From NCBI GenBank assembly GCA_945483525.1, contig CALYRV010000024.1:1-18687 (forward strand): a DNA stretch of 18,687 nt, given 5' to 3'. The position numbers were made by a program, and so were the translations under genes. Source of the stretch: an uncultured Verrucomicrobiota bacterium (lineage in GTDB: Bacteria; Verrucomicrobiota; Kiritimatiellia; RFP12; UBA1067). The notes below the pieces were generated by a model. That model ran no database searches. It was not told where the DNA came from and saw only the letters and a list, made by a program, of their open reading frames with translations. This document shows, in pieces, positions 8,236 to 14,883 of the stretch (positions are counted from its first letter, which is position 1; every line of letters starts with the position of its first letter).

Positions 8236-8853
8236 CTAAGAGCGTATCGAATTCCACATGGCCGCATAGGTATTGGCGAGCGTTTCCCTTAGATCGCACT
8301 CGAGGAAACGCTCGATCTTGGACTGCACCAGCCCATCCCACACCGACACCGCGACCGTGGCGATCGCCACCGGGTTGACGCCCTTGCGCACCCTACCGGA
8401 CGAAATGTCGTTCTCAACCGCCCGGATGAAGGTGTGATACGGACCATTCATATCGCGCGACAGAAGCCTCGCCCTAGTCTCGGCCATCGAATCGTCGCTC
8501 CACTTTATCTGGGTCTTCATCAACATGAAGAACGCCGCACTCTTGGCATCCTCAACCAGACGCTCAGCGGTCTGCACCATCATGTCGGCGACGGCAGGAA
8601 AAGTCAGCTCACCCTTGGGCAGGAACTCCATCAGCCGGCGCTGGAACTTCGACATCAGCTCCTCCACCAGCGCCATCAGCAGCTTCTCCTTCGTCTCGAA
8701 ATGCCAGTAGACCGCACCCTTGGTCATCTTAAGCCGTTCGGCAATGTCAGTAAATGTGGTACGATCATAACCTTTCTTGACAAAAAGCGATAAGGCGCTA
8801 ACGAGTATCCTCGTGCGCGTCTTTTCCGCCTCCATCTTGCTTTTCCTAGCCAC
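8236..8853 (-). CDS. AcrR/TtgR-type TetR repressor of the efflux operon
   Basis: This is a 205-residue TetR-family regulator of the efflux-pump class. The N-terminus MARKSKMEAEKTRTRIL is strikingly like that of E. coli AcrR, and the recognition helix region 'LKMTKGAVYWHF' (about 41-52) is the AcrR/TtgR signature. It is first in the operon, directly upstream of the adaptor, and its promoter spacer contains an AcrR-like operator, so autoregulated repression of the whole pump operon is the natural reading. I give the GTG at 8853 because the first residues match the family. It lies only 7 bases after the -10 box, implying a leaderless transcript. The alternative is the ATG at 8835, which has AGGA about 9 bases upstream and would remove six residues. 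Ligand unknown. Confidence 0.92.
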   Translation of the reverse strand: MARKSKMEAEKTRTRILVSALSLFVKKGYDRTTFTDIAERLKMTKGAVYWHFETKEKLLMALVEELMSKFQRRLMEFLPKGELTFPAVADMMVQTAERLVEDAKSAAFFMLMKTQIKWSDDSMAETRARLLSRDMNGPYHTFIRAVENDISSGRVRKGVNPVAIATVAVSVWDGLVQSKIERFLECDLRETLANTYAAMWNSIRS

Positions 8854-8860
8854 GATATAT

Positions 8861-8891
8861 ATTATAACATACCTACCAGTATGTATGTCAA
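8861..8891 (-). promoter_or_regulatory. Promoter of the efflux operon (TTGACA / TG-extended TATAAT)
   Basis: The minus strand shows a perfect TTGACA (8886-8891) and a perfect TATAAT (8861-8866), preceded by TG one base upstream (TGTTATAAT), an extended -10. The spacer is 19 bp, longer than the optimal 17. A transcript starting 7-8 bases after the -10 would begin at about the GTG start of the repressor. An operator palindrome fills the spacer. Confidence 0.75.
8867..8888. promoter_or_regulatory. AcrR-type operator, ACATAC-N10-GTATGT
   Basis: This is a 22-bp imperfect palindrome whose two 11-bp halves match at 9 of 11 positions, with perfect outer hexamers ACATAC and GTATGT. The E. coli acrAB operator bound by AcrR, as I recall it, has the same outer hexamers and the same 10-bp centre. 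The site fills the spacer and overlaps the -35, so bound repressor would block RNA polymerase. The match of site, regulator class and position makes this a confident prediction of autoregulation. Confidence 0.8.
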
Positions 8892-8937
8892 TCGGAAAAA
8901 TCGTAGGAAATCCTGTCTTTTGGTCAAACCAAGAGGG

Positions 8938-11298
8938 TCACCGCATACAGGAAAGCTTATATAAAGCAGACTTCAGGACGTTAACTGCAGCGCGCTGTGC
9001 ATCGGCACGTTTCATTCGCCCGTCTTTAAGCGCTGCAAGCATTGAATTGTAATCATTGCGGATGCCAGGCATGACAACATCGTTACCAGCGGCAGGATGA
9101 TTGACCTTGCACGCGGAATTCCACCAGTCGGTCATCACGAGTCCGTCGAACCCCCACTCCTCACGAAGCACTCCCGTCATAAGGTCATAGGTAGTCGCAC
9201 AATATTCGTCATTAACCTTGTTGTAGCTGGACATGATCGCCAGCGGCTTTCCGACTTTAACCGCGATTTCAAACGGCTTGAGATAGATTTCTCGGAACGC
9301 CTTCTCACTAATCATGATACTGTTCGCCTCACCGCGGCAGAACTCCTGGTTATTCGCGCAGAAGTGCTTAACTGTCGCGATACAGCCCGAAGGCGTGCCA
9401 TCGGAAAGCGTCTGGACACCGCGCACGACATAGGCACCCATCATACCCGCGAGAAGAGGATCCTCAGAGAAATACTCGAAATTTCGTCCACACAACGGAT
9501 TGCGGTGAATATTGACGCCAGGCGCCAGCCAAACGTCGATTTTCGATTCTTTCATATCCTCTGCAATCATCCGCCCGAACTTCTCTGCCGCGGCGAGATC
9601 CCAGCCCTGTGCCAGGATTGTGCCGCACGGCCAAGCAAACATCTTTCCGCAGACTGGGTTGTATTTAGTGACGGGATCGCCGAAATTGCCGAGACGAACG
9701 CCTGACGGACCGTCCGCGCAAGTCACGGCGGGAATACCGTACTTCTCGCTGGACCAGAACTCGCCGGCTTCGCAAGCAACCGTTCCAGACTTCATGCCGC
9801 CCACGCCGGTGCCGCCGTCGACGGCGTAACCTTCACCGTCGAGAATGCGTCCGTTGATCATCGCAACCAGTTCCTCGTCCGTAAACTGCGCAACGAGATC
9901 CTCCAATGTCGCCTTCTTCGCGAGAACATCGGTAAGTTTCACGAATCCCTCGGCTTTCTTCACCAGTTCCTGTCTCGGAATCGCATTGTCACGTCCGTCA
10001 AAACGCCGTTTAACCTTCTGGACGACGATATCCGACTTAACCTCTATGACGTCGGTAAAAAAGGCAGACTTCGCGGAGTTGCCGACCATCACCGAATAAA
10101 AACCCTTGGAGACCTGCCAGACCGCTTCGCCGTCCGTAGTATCGCCGACATGGAAGAACCGCGCGATATCCCGAGGTCCGAATGGGATCACGACCACTTC
10201 ACTCTCCCCCGGCTGCAGCACCTTCGTCTTCGCGAAAGCGCAGAGCGACCTCGCGGGAGACCGCACCTCGGAACGGTCGACATACACCTGAACGACTTCC
10301 GCGCCCGCGACCTTACCGGTATTGGTGACACGAACAGAAACCTTCCAGGCATCCTCTTCCGCCTCGAACTTCGCCTTCTTCGCGAGCATCGCCTGATCAT
10401 ACGTAAAAGTCGTGTAGGAGAGTCCGTACCCAAACGGATAGCGGATCATCTCCATGTCGCCAGTGAAAAGCCCGTAATTAGGACACCACTCGTCATACGG
10501 AATGTCAAGTGTGCCGAAGCAGTCCGTCGTCGGATAGAACCGGTAGCGTTTCGCCCAGGTGTCGACGGTCTTGCCCGAGGGGTTAACCTTACCGGTGAGG
10601 ATATCCGCCACGGCATCGCCGGCGACCTCTCCGAGATATCCGGTGAATACAAGCGCCTTGATCGGATAACGCTCCATGAACGAAGTGTCCATCACGCCGG
10701 GACAGTTCAAAAGAACGATGACCGTGTCGAAGTTCTCGCACGCCGCTTTGATGAGCGAATCCTCCTGCCAATGAAGACGGAAACTTCCATAGGCGTCCTT
10801 GAGATCCTCAGATTCACCGGCGCCGCGTCCGATCGTCACAATACACTTCTGCGCACGCTTACCCTTCGCAAACGCGGCGAACTTGGCCCCGTAGAGGTCC
10901 GGCTCCTCAAATCTCGTAGTCCACTTGGCCCAATCGAGATTGATCCGCTCATAGGCATTCGTCTTGCGCACGGGATCGTTGATGAAGTCGCGATAAAGCT
11001 TCGCAAAATCCGCGTCAAGCTTAATCCCCGCGCGTTCAAGTCCGACATCATACTGCACCGTATTGCACAGCATCATATCGCCGGACCCCCAGCCCATACG
11101 GATATTGTAGTAGCTGGTCACTCCGGCAAGCACCACCTGCTCGCCTGCCTTCAAAGGCAACGCATTGTCCTTGTTTTCAAGCAGAACGATTCCGTCCGCC
11201 GCAGCCCGACGCGCAAACGCATATTTTTCGGCACGATCGCTGGCAAAGGAAGAACCTGCGCAAAACAGCGCCACGACAAGCAGGAGTGGTATTTTCAT
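8938..11298 (-). CDS. Secreted glycoside hydrolase family 3 enzyme with swapped domain order
   Basis: This 786-residue enzyme is probably a beta-glucosidase or related exo-glycosidase acting outside the cytoplasm. A signal peptide (about residues 1-19, ending SSFA) is followed by the alpha/beta sandwich domain usually found second in GH3 ('ADGIVLLENKDNALPL', 34-49; 'YPFGYGLSYTTF', 287-298). Next comes a fibronectin-III-like domain ('VSVRVTNTGKVAGAEVVQVYV', 320-340). Only then comes the (beta/alpha)8-type catalytic domain (about 465-786). In that domain GRNFE (604-608), KHF (644-646) and the nucleophile Asp724 in 'GLVMTDWW' are intact. The acid/base is likely Glu162 or Glu164 in 'GAGESED' of the first domain. 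A reversed order is known in some rumen GH3 enzymes. The gene starts just after a terminator, has its own extended -10 box and no Shine-Dalgarno. The substrate is uncertain. Confidence 0.95.
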   Translation of the reverse strand: MKIPLLLVVALFCAGSSFASDRAEKYAFARRAAADGIVLLENKDNALPLKAGEQVVLAGVTSYYNIRMGWGSGDMMLCNTVQYDVGLERAGIKLDADFAKLYRDFINDPVRKTNAYERINLDWAKWTTRFEEPDLYGAKFAAFAKGKRAQKCIVTIGRGAGESEDLKDAYGSFRLHWQEDSLIKAACENFDTVIVLLNCPGVMDTSFMERYPIKALVFTGYLGEVAGDAVADILTGKVNPSGKTVDTWAKRYRFYPTTDCFGTLDIPYDEWCPNYGLFTGDMEMIRYPFGYGLSYTTFTYDQAMLAKKAKFEAEEDAWKVSVRVTNTGKVAGAEVVQVYVDRSEVRSPARSLCAFAKTKVLQPGESEVVVIPFGPRDIARFFHVGDTTDGEAVWQVSKGFYSVMVGNSAKSAFFTDVIEVKSDIVVQKVKRRFDGRDNAIPRQELVKKAEGFVKLTDVLAKKATLEDLVAQFTDEELVAMINGRILDGEGYAVDGGTGVGGMKSGTVACEAGEFWSSEKYGIPAVTCADGPSGVRLGNFGDPVTKYNPVCGKMFAWPCGTILAQGWDLAAAEKFGRMIAEDMKESKIDVWLAPGVNIHRNPLCGRNFEYFSEDPLLAGMMGAYVVRGVQTLSDGTPSGCIATVKHFCANNQEFCRGEANSIMISEKAFREIYLKPFEIAVKVGKPLAIMSSYNKVNDEYCATTYDLMTGVLREEWGFDGLVMTDWWNSACKVNHPAAGNDVVMPGIRNDYNSMLAALKDGRMKRADAQRAAVNVLKSALYKLSCMR

Positions 11299-11305
11299 AC
11301 CATCA

Positions 11306-11314
11306 ATTATATCA
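11306..11314 (-). promoter_or_regulatory. Extended -10 box (TGATATAAT) of the GH3 gene
   Basis: TG-A-TATAAT on the minus strand, ending 7 bases before the ATG at 11298. A -35 at the usual distance would fall in the loop and stem of the preceding terminator and is poor (CGTTTC), so the promoter would rely on the extended -10. The T-run of the terminator runs directly into it. The predicted start of transcription is at or within a base or two of the ATG. Confidence 0.55.
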
Positions 11315-11341
11315 AAAAACCCGCGGCCGAAACGCCGCGGG
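11314..11341 (-). terminator. Intrinsic terminator after the porin-like gene
   Basis: On the minus strand CCCGCGGC and GCCGCGGG form a perfect 8-bp G+C stem around a 6-base loop, followed by six T (11314-11319). It lies 32 bp past the stop codon of the porin-like gene and 15 bases before the GH3 start codon. Confidence 0.92.
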
Positions 11342-11373
11342 GTGATGATATGTTAAAATGTTCAGTCCCGAGA

Positions 11374-12246
11374 TCAGAACGCGAAGTTGAGCGAAACCCC
11401 GTACCAGAGATAATCACGGTACTTGTGTTCGTATTCGGCACGAATATCATTGTCAAGAATGCTGGTCCAGGCGAAGGTACCTTTAACGGCCACCCAGTCG
11501 GCAATATCCCAGGTGAGATACGCCATAAGCGTCATACCGCCGACGCCACTACGCGGCTTAACAGAGTTAGGACCTACTTCTCCGTGGAGGAAGCAAAGAT
11601 AATCGGAATCGCCGAAGTCAACATTGCCGTCCAAGCCGAGCGTCAACGCATCCTCAACAAGCGCAACCTCTTTATTGAGCCCGACCTCATAATGCAACCC
11701 CTTGTCGCCAGAATCGCAATCACGATACATCCAGGACATCTGTCCGTAGACATCAACGAGCGGATTGGCGAAAGTTCCCTTGAGGTAGAGTTCGCGGGTG
11801 CTCGCGTAATCCCCACGGACTTCGCCACGGACAAACTGATTCTCATACCAGTCATGGCCGATCTCGAATTCGAGCGACATCTCCTCGTCTTCAGACGCCC
11901 ACGCGGTAACCCCGGCATGAACGTTGTAATCAGTCTCGGTCAATGCACGACGAAGATCCTCACGGCGACAATCATCCAGATCGTAATTCTGCCAAACGCT
12001 GAAGCCGAACCAGAACGGATCAAGCATGGTGAAATCGGCCCAGACGCCAGGCTGAATCACGATATGATCGTTCTGAATGGCGTTACGCCAAACATATGCC
12101 GAATAGAGGTCAAGATCGAACCCGGCCTCAAAGACAGGAGTCTCCTCCTGCTGACCTTCGACTTCCGCAGACTTCTCGTCGGCTTCTTGAGCCCCGAGGG
12201 TAACAGCCGTCATGACGGCCCCGACAGTAGCTATTATGGTCTTCAT
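11374..12246 (-). CDS. Putative outer-membrane beta-barrel (TorF/Gcw_chp-like porin)
   Basis: This is a 290-residue exported protein. It has a signal peptide (residues about 1-19, ending TLGAQ), then an acidic stretch (about 20-36) and a chain of alternating, aromatic-rich strands typical of a small outer-membrane barrel. 'FDLDLYSAYVWRNAIQND' is the kind of first-strand motif seen in the TorF family of putative porins, and the last residue is Phe ('VSLNFAF'), the usual barrel-assembly signal. A channel or nutrient-uptake role is only suggested. The gene appears monocistronic: a promoter 10-38 bases upstream and an intrinsic terminator 32 bp downstream bracket it. It is the only gene here with both ends so clearly defined. 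The neighbouring secreted GH3 enzyme is compatible with sugar use, but no direct link is visible. Confidence 0.78.
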   Translation of the reverse strand: MKTIIATVGAVMTAVTLGAQEADEKSAEVEGQQEETPVFEAGFDLDLYSAYVWRNAIQNDHIVIQPGVWADFTMLDPFWFGFSVWQNYDLDDCRREDLRRALTETDYNVHAGVTAWASEDEEMSLEFEIGHDWYENQFVRGEVRGDYASTRELYLKGTFANPLVDVYGQMSWMYRDCDSGDKGLHYEVGLNKEVALVEDALTLGLDGNVDFGDSDYLCFLHGEVGPNSVKPRSGVGGMTLMAYLTWDIADWVAVKGTFAWTSILDNDIRAEYEHKYRDYLWYGVSLNFAF

Positions 12247-12255
12247 GGTTGGGGG

Positions 12256-12284
12256 AGTATATCAAACCCCCCACCCCCGCGCAA
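12256..12284 (-). promoter_or_regulatory. Promoter of the porin-like gene (TTGCGC-N17-TATACT, extended -10)
   Basis: The minus strand shows TTGCGC (12279-12284), a 17-bp G-rich spacer and TATACT (12256-12261) preceded by TG one base upstream. An A/T-rich stretch precedes the -35. The ATG is only 9 bases downstream of the -10 with no Shine-Dalgarno, so the mRNA leader would be two or three bases. Confidence 0.6.
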
Positions 12285-12302
12285 TACGAAATTTCAACTT
12301 TT

Positions 12303-13181
12303 TCACGCCATAACGGCGTGAATATCGGAGGCTCCACAGAGTAACGCCACGAGTCGGTCCACGCCGAGGGCGACACCGGACGCCGAACCGATTTCCGGAA
12401 GAAGCGAAAGAAACTCCTCGTCAATCGGATAATCACTCTCGCCAAGCGCCTGACGCTCGACTTTCGCCGCGGCAAATCTGCCGCGCTGCTCCGCTTCGTC
12501 ACAGAGTTCAGTGAAGCAGTTCGCAAGCTCCATCCCCTGCCAATAAAACTCCCAGCGCTCTGCGATGCGACAGGTCGAGGCTGAAGGTTGAGAACGGACG
12601 GAAATCTTCGCTAGTGAAGATGCCTGAGGAGGATAATCGATCAGAAACACCGGCGTCTTGGGAAGATTAGGCTCGATCTTCGTCGCCATATCGAAGTCAA
12701 AACGATCCTGGTCCCATTCTTTCCAAGGGTCCCACCCCGCGAATTCAACATACGCCTTGCGCACGGTTATGGTCGAGAAGTGATCAAGGTCATGAGTCGG
12801 GATCGAGAGCGGAAATTCCGCGAATAGCCCCTTCATCAACGCCTCTAGGTCTTCAGCAATATCTTGGTACGTGGCATTTCGCCGATACCATTCGATCATC
12901 GTGAACTCGGGATTATGCCGCGAGCCCAACTCCCCTTCACGAAAACACGGACCAATCTGATAGATTCTGTCCATCCCCATCGCCAGCAATTTCTTCATCT
13001 GCAGCTCCGGCGAAGCGCGGAGGAACTCCTTGCCACAGGGCGGACAGTCGATATGCGGCTCCGGTGCGGGAGCCGTGATACGAACCGCAGTCGTCACCTC
13101 GGTGAAATCCCTTTCGTCGAAAAAACGGCGAATGGCGCTTACGATCTGCGCGCGCTTTTTAAGATAATCGACATTGACCAT
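12303..13181 (-). CDS. epmA: EpmA, elongation factor P beta-lysine ligase (lysyl-tRNA synthetase paralogue)
   Basis: This 292-residue class II synthetase core lacks the anticodon-binding domain of LysRS. EpmA attaches (R)-beta-lysine to a conserved lysine of elongation factor P, helping ribosomes through polyproline stretches. Motif 2 is 'FREGELGSRHNPEFT' (80-94), followed by 'MIEWYR', an EpmA/GenX hallmark. Motif 3 is 'GVALGVDRLVALL' (269-281), and 'RIAERWEFYWQGMELAN' (205-221) is also typical. Residues about 194-204 (VRSQPSASTC) form an extra loop encoded by a degenerate 7-bp repeat. The start at 13181 overlaps the glycosyltransferase gene by 43 bp and has a modest AGGG site. The C-terminus is a few residues shorter than in relatives. 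Neither the efp gene nor the aminomutase epmB is in the window, so its substrate must be encoded elsewhere. Confidence 0.93.
   Translation of the reverse strand: MVNVDYLKKRAQIVSAIRRFFDERDFTEVTTAVRITAPAPEPHIDCPPCGKEFLRASPELQMKKLLAMGMDRIYQIGPCFREGELGSRHNPEFTMIEWYRRNATYQDIAEDLEALMKGLFAEFPLSIPTHDLDHFSTITVRKAYVEFAGWDPWKEWDQDRFDFDMATKIEPNLPKTPVFLIDYPPQASSLAKISVRSQPSASTCRIAERWEFYWQGMELANCFTELCDEAEQRGRFAAAKVERQALGESDYPIDEEFLSLLPEIGSASGVALGVDRLVALLCGASDIHAVMA
12571..12591. repeat. Degenerate 7-bp repeat (AGGTTGA family) in frame in epmA
   Basis: The plus strand reads CAGGTCG, AGGCTGA, AGGTTGA. On the coding strand this is TCAACCT, TCAGCCT, CGACCTG, three degenerate units. It encodes SQPSAST in a loop where EpmA relatives are about six residues shorter. 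Confidence 0.55.
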
Positions 13182-14008
13182 GGAAATTCCCTGAAAGCCT
13201 TCCTCACCAGCGGATCGGCAACATACTTGAAGAAAGAAACGAAATGTCCGCCCCGCAATAGTTCAAGCGCCGACAGCACACAACTCGCTTCACAATACTT
13301 CCAAAGCGCGCCTCCGTGTTGCGCATCAAGCCGCTTCCTAAAGGCGAGCGACTTGAATTTATAGTCGACATGACGCGCGGAACCGAGTCCGGACGCCAGA
13401 TTGCCGTCAGGGCGCGGAAGATAATCGTAAAGAACGTCCTCGATAGAAACCACCCTTTCCGCCACAGCACAACAGGAGGAAAGGAACATCGCATCCTCGA
13501 AGAAAGTCATACTCTCCTCAAAACGCAACGAATGATCCTCCAAAAATGAACGTCTGAACGCCGCCAGCCACACCGATCCCGGCTCCTTGCGCTCATTAAG
13601 TCCGCCCCCGGCATCGGACCGCCGCACATCATCAAACGAATAACCGAAGAAAGCCGGCATGTACTTTTCGCGCACAGCGGCTAATCCTTCATAATATGCG
13701 GCAGTGCGGCGAATCGAACCTGCACCGGAGAAAAAACATATGTCAGCCTTGAAATTTTCTAGCGCCTCTACAGGCTTACGGAAAAAATCAGAACGCACCG
13801 TATCGTCCGCATCGACGAAAAAAACGTAATCCCCCTTCGCCCGGTCAAGACCGCGATTGCGCGCCCAGCTCGGACCCCGAGACGCGCCGTCATCAACGAC
13901 GATCACCTCGACATCCAGACCCTTAGCCGCCTCCGCGATCGACTCACGCGTTCGTGGGAGCGTCGGCAGGTTGCGCGGGTGACACGGGATTATTACCGAC
14001 AGTTTCAT
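13139..14008 (-). CDS. Family 2 glycosyltransferase (GT-A fold)
   Basis: This 289-residue inverting glycosyltransferase is likely cytoplasmic or membrane-associated and involved in surface polysaccharide or lipid glycosylation. The GT2 start 'MKLSVIIPCH' is unmistakable. Asp39-Asp40 bind the nucleotide, 'ARNRGLDRAKGDYVFFVDADD' (49-69) carries the Asp66-Ala-Asp68 metal site, and 'FFEDAMFLSSC' (169-179) supplies the usual catalytic Glu-Asp. No transmembrane segment is visible. The start lies 65 bp inside parA, and the 3' end overlaps epmA by 43 bp, so it is squeezed between two housekeeping genes. No other polysaccharide gene is nearby. Donor and acceptor sugars cannot be predicted. Confidence 0.93.
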   Translation of the reverse strand: MKLSVIIPCHPRNLPTLPRTRESIAEAAKGLDVEVIVVDDGASRGPSWARNRGLDRAKGDYVFFVDADDTVRSDFFRKPVEALENFKADICFFSGAGSIRRTAAYYEGLAAVREKYMPAFFGYSFDDVRRSDAGGGLNERKEPGSVWLAAFRRSFLEDHSLRFEESMTFFEDAMFLSSCCAVAERVVSIEDVLYDYLPRPDGNLASGLGSARHVDYKFKSLAFRKRLDAQHGGALWKYCEASCVLSALELLRGGHFVSFFKYVADPLVRKAFREFPWSMSIILKSARRS

Positions 14009-14822
14009 CAGGCTTCTTCACAGGGAGGACGACCGGAACGACGCGGGTAGGGTTCTTAGCCATAAATTCCCACGCGAACGCCTTGTAGGCCGAAGCGCCC
14101 TTGGACCGGGGATCAAGAAACACCACCGGTGTTCCCATCGACGGAGCCTCAGAAACACGGACGTTGCGCGGGATCGTCGTCTCGTAGACCTTGTCACCGA
14201 AATGATTACGGACCTCATTCATCACGTCCGTCGTCAACTTCGCCTGCGAATTCACCATCGTGAAGACGATACCGTTGAGTTCAAGGCTGGGATTCACCCC
14301 TGCGCGAATGCGCTCGATCGACGATGTGATAAGCGCAAGTCCGTCCATAGCCAAAAACTCCGCCTGAATCGGAATCAGCACGCCGTCCGTCGCACAAAGC
14401 GCAGACGTCATCACGATGCCAAGCGACGGCGGACAATCGAGAATGATATAGTCGAATGCGCCGGACTCCTTGACCGGGGCAAGCGCGTTCTTGATCATCT
14501 CCAACCGATCCTCGCGCGCACCGAACTCGAGCTCCGCACCAGCGAGATCAACTTCGGACGGGATCACGTTCAGATTCGGCCACTTGGTCGGCTGAATGAC
14601 ATCCTCAATCGGCTTCGCCCCGATCAGCACCTGATAAAGGGAGACGCCAGGCTGCTTCTCAAGCCCGAGACCCAGCGTAGCGTGAGCCTGCGGATCAAGA
14701 TCGATAACAAGAACCGACCGCTTACGTGCCGACAACGCCGCCGCAAGATTAACCACTGTAGTGGTCTTCCCGACCCCACCCTTCTGATTCGCTATCGCAA
14801 TAATCTTCGTCGCTCTTTCCAT
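13944..14822 (-). CDS. parA: ParA/Soj-family chromosome-partitioning ATPase
   Basis: This 292-residue deviant Walker ATPase normally works with ParB bound at parS to segregate chromosome origins. The deviant Walker A is KGGVGKTT (residues 14-21), Walker A' is 'VIDLDPQAHATLGLG' (39-53) and Walker B is 'YIILDCPPSLG' (125-135). The short N-terminus, without a DNA-binding extension, fits chromosomal Soj. The last 30 or so residues are a Pro/Ala-rich tail ('NNPVSPAQPADAPTNA') beyond the ATPase core, and the final 21 are read from DNA shared with the glycosyltransferase gene. A strong GAGGAG precedes the ATG. No parB follows, which is unusual because the two are normally adjacent. It could be a ParA used for another cargo, but the close match to Soj makes chromosome segregation more likely. 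Confidence 0.93.
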   Translation of the reverse strand: MERATKIIAIANQKGGVGKTTTVVNLAAALSARKRSVLVIDLDPQAHATLGLGLEKQPGVSLYQVLIGAKPIEDVIQPTKWPNLNVIPSEVDLAGAELEFGAREDRLEMIKNALAPVKESGAFDYIILDCPPSLGIVMTSALCATDGVLIPIQAEFLAMDGLALITSSIERIRAGVNPSLELNGIVFTMVNSQAKLTTDVMNEVRNHFGDKVYETTIPRNVRVSEAPSMGTPVVFLDPRSKGASAYKAFAWEFMAKNPTRVVPVVLPVKKPDETVGNNPVSPAQPADAPTNA

Positions 14823-14847
14823 ATCCTCTCCTCACTATGCGCTGAAT

Positions 14848-14882
14848 GCTACGCACCTGGCACCAAGCACTAGGCACCCGAC
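14848..14882. repeat. 7-bp tandem repeat array in the spacer upstream of parA
   Basis: There are five 7-mers in register: GCTACGC, ACCTGGC, ACCAAGC, ACTAGGC, ACCCGAC. It ends one base before the stop codon of the 175-residue protein gene and takes up most of the 61-bp spacer, leaving just the parA ribosome site. Every unit begins with A (one with G) followed by C, and four of five end in GC. Confidence 0.75.
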
Positions 14883-14883
14883 A

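Noticed and set aside
8196..8267. Longer adaptor protein starting at 8267 or 8222
   Set aside because: The first lies within the repressor gene, and neither has a ribosome site, whereas the ATG at 8195 has GGAG at a suitable distance.
6732..8378. 548-codon plus-strand open frame
   Set aside because: Antisense to the adaptor and pump genes, with a composition (repeated His, Arg, Leu) typical of a shadow frame and no signal or family motif.
12262..12278. G-quadruplex in the porin promoter
   Set aside because: The spacer has only two long G-runs on the minus strand, not four, so an intramolecular quadruplex is not supported.
10150..12321. 723-codon plus-strand open frame
   Set aside because: It lies fully antisense to the GH3 and porin-like genes, has no recognisable domain, and its length is explained by codon bias of the genes on the other strand.
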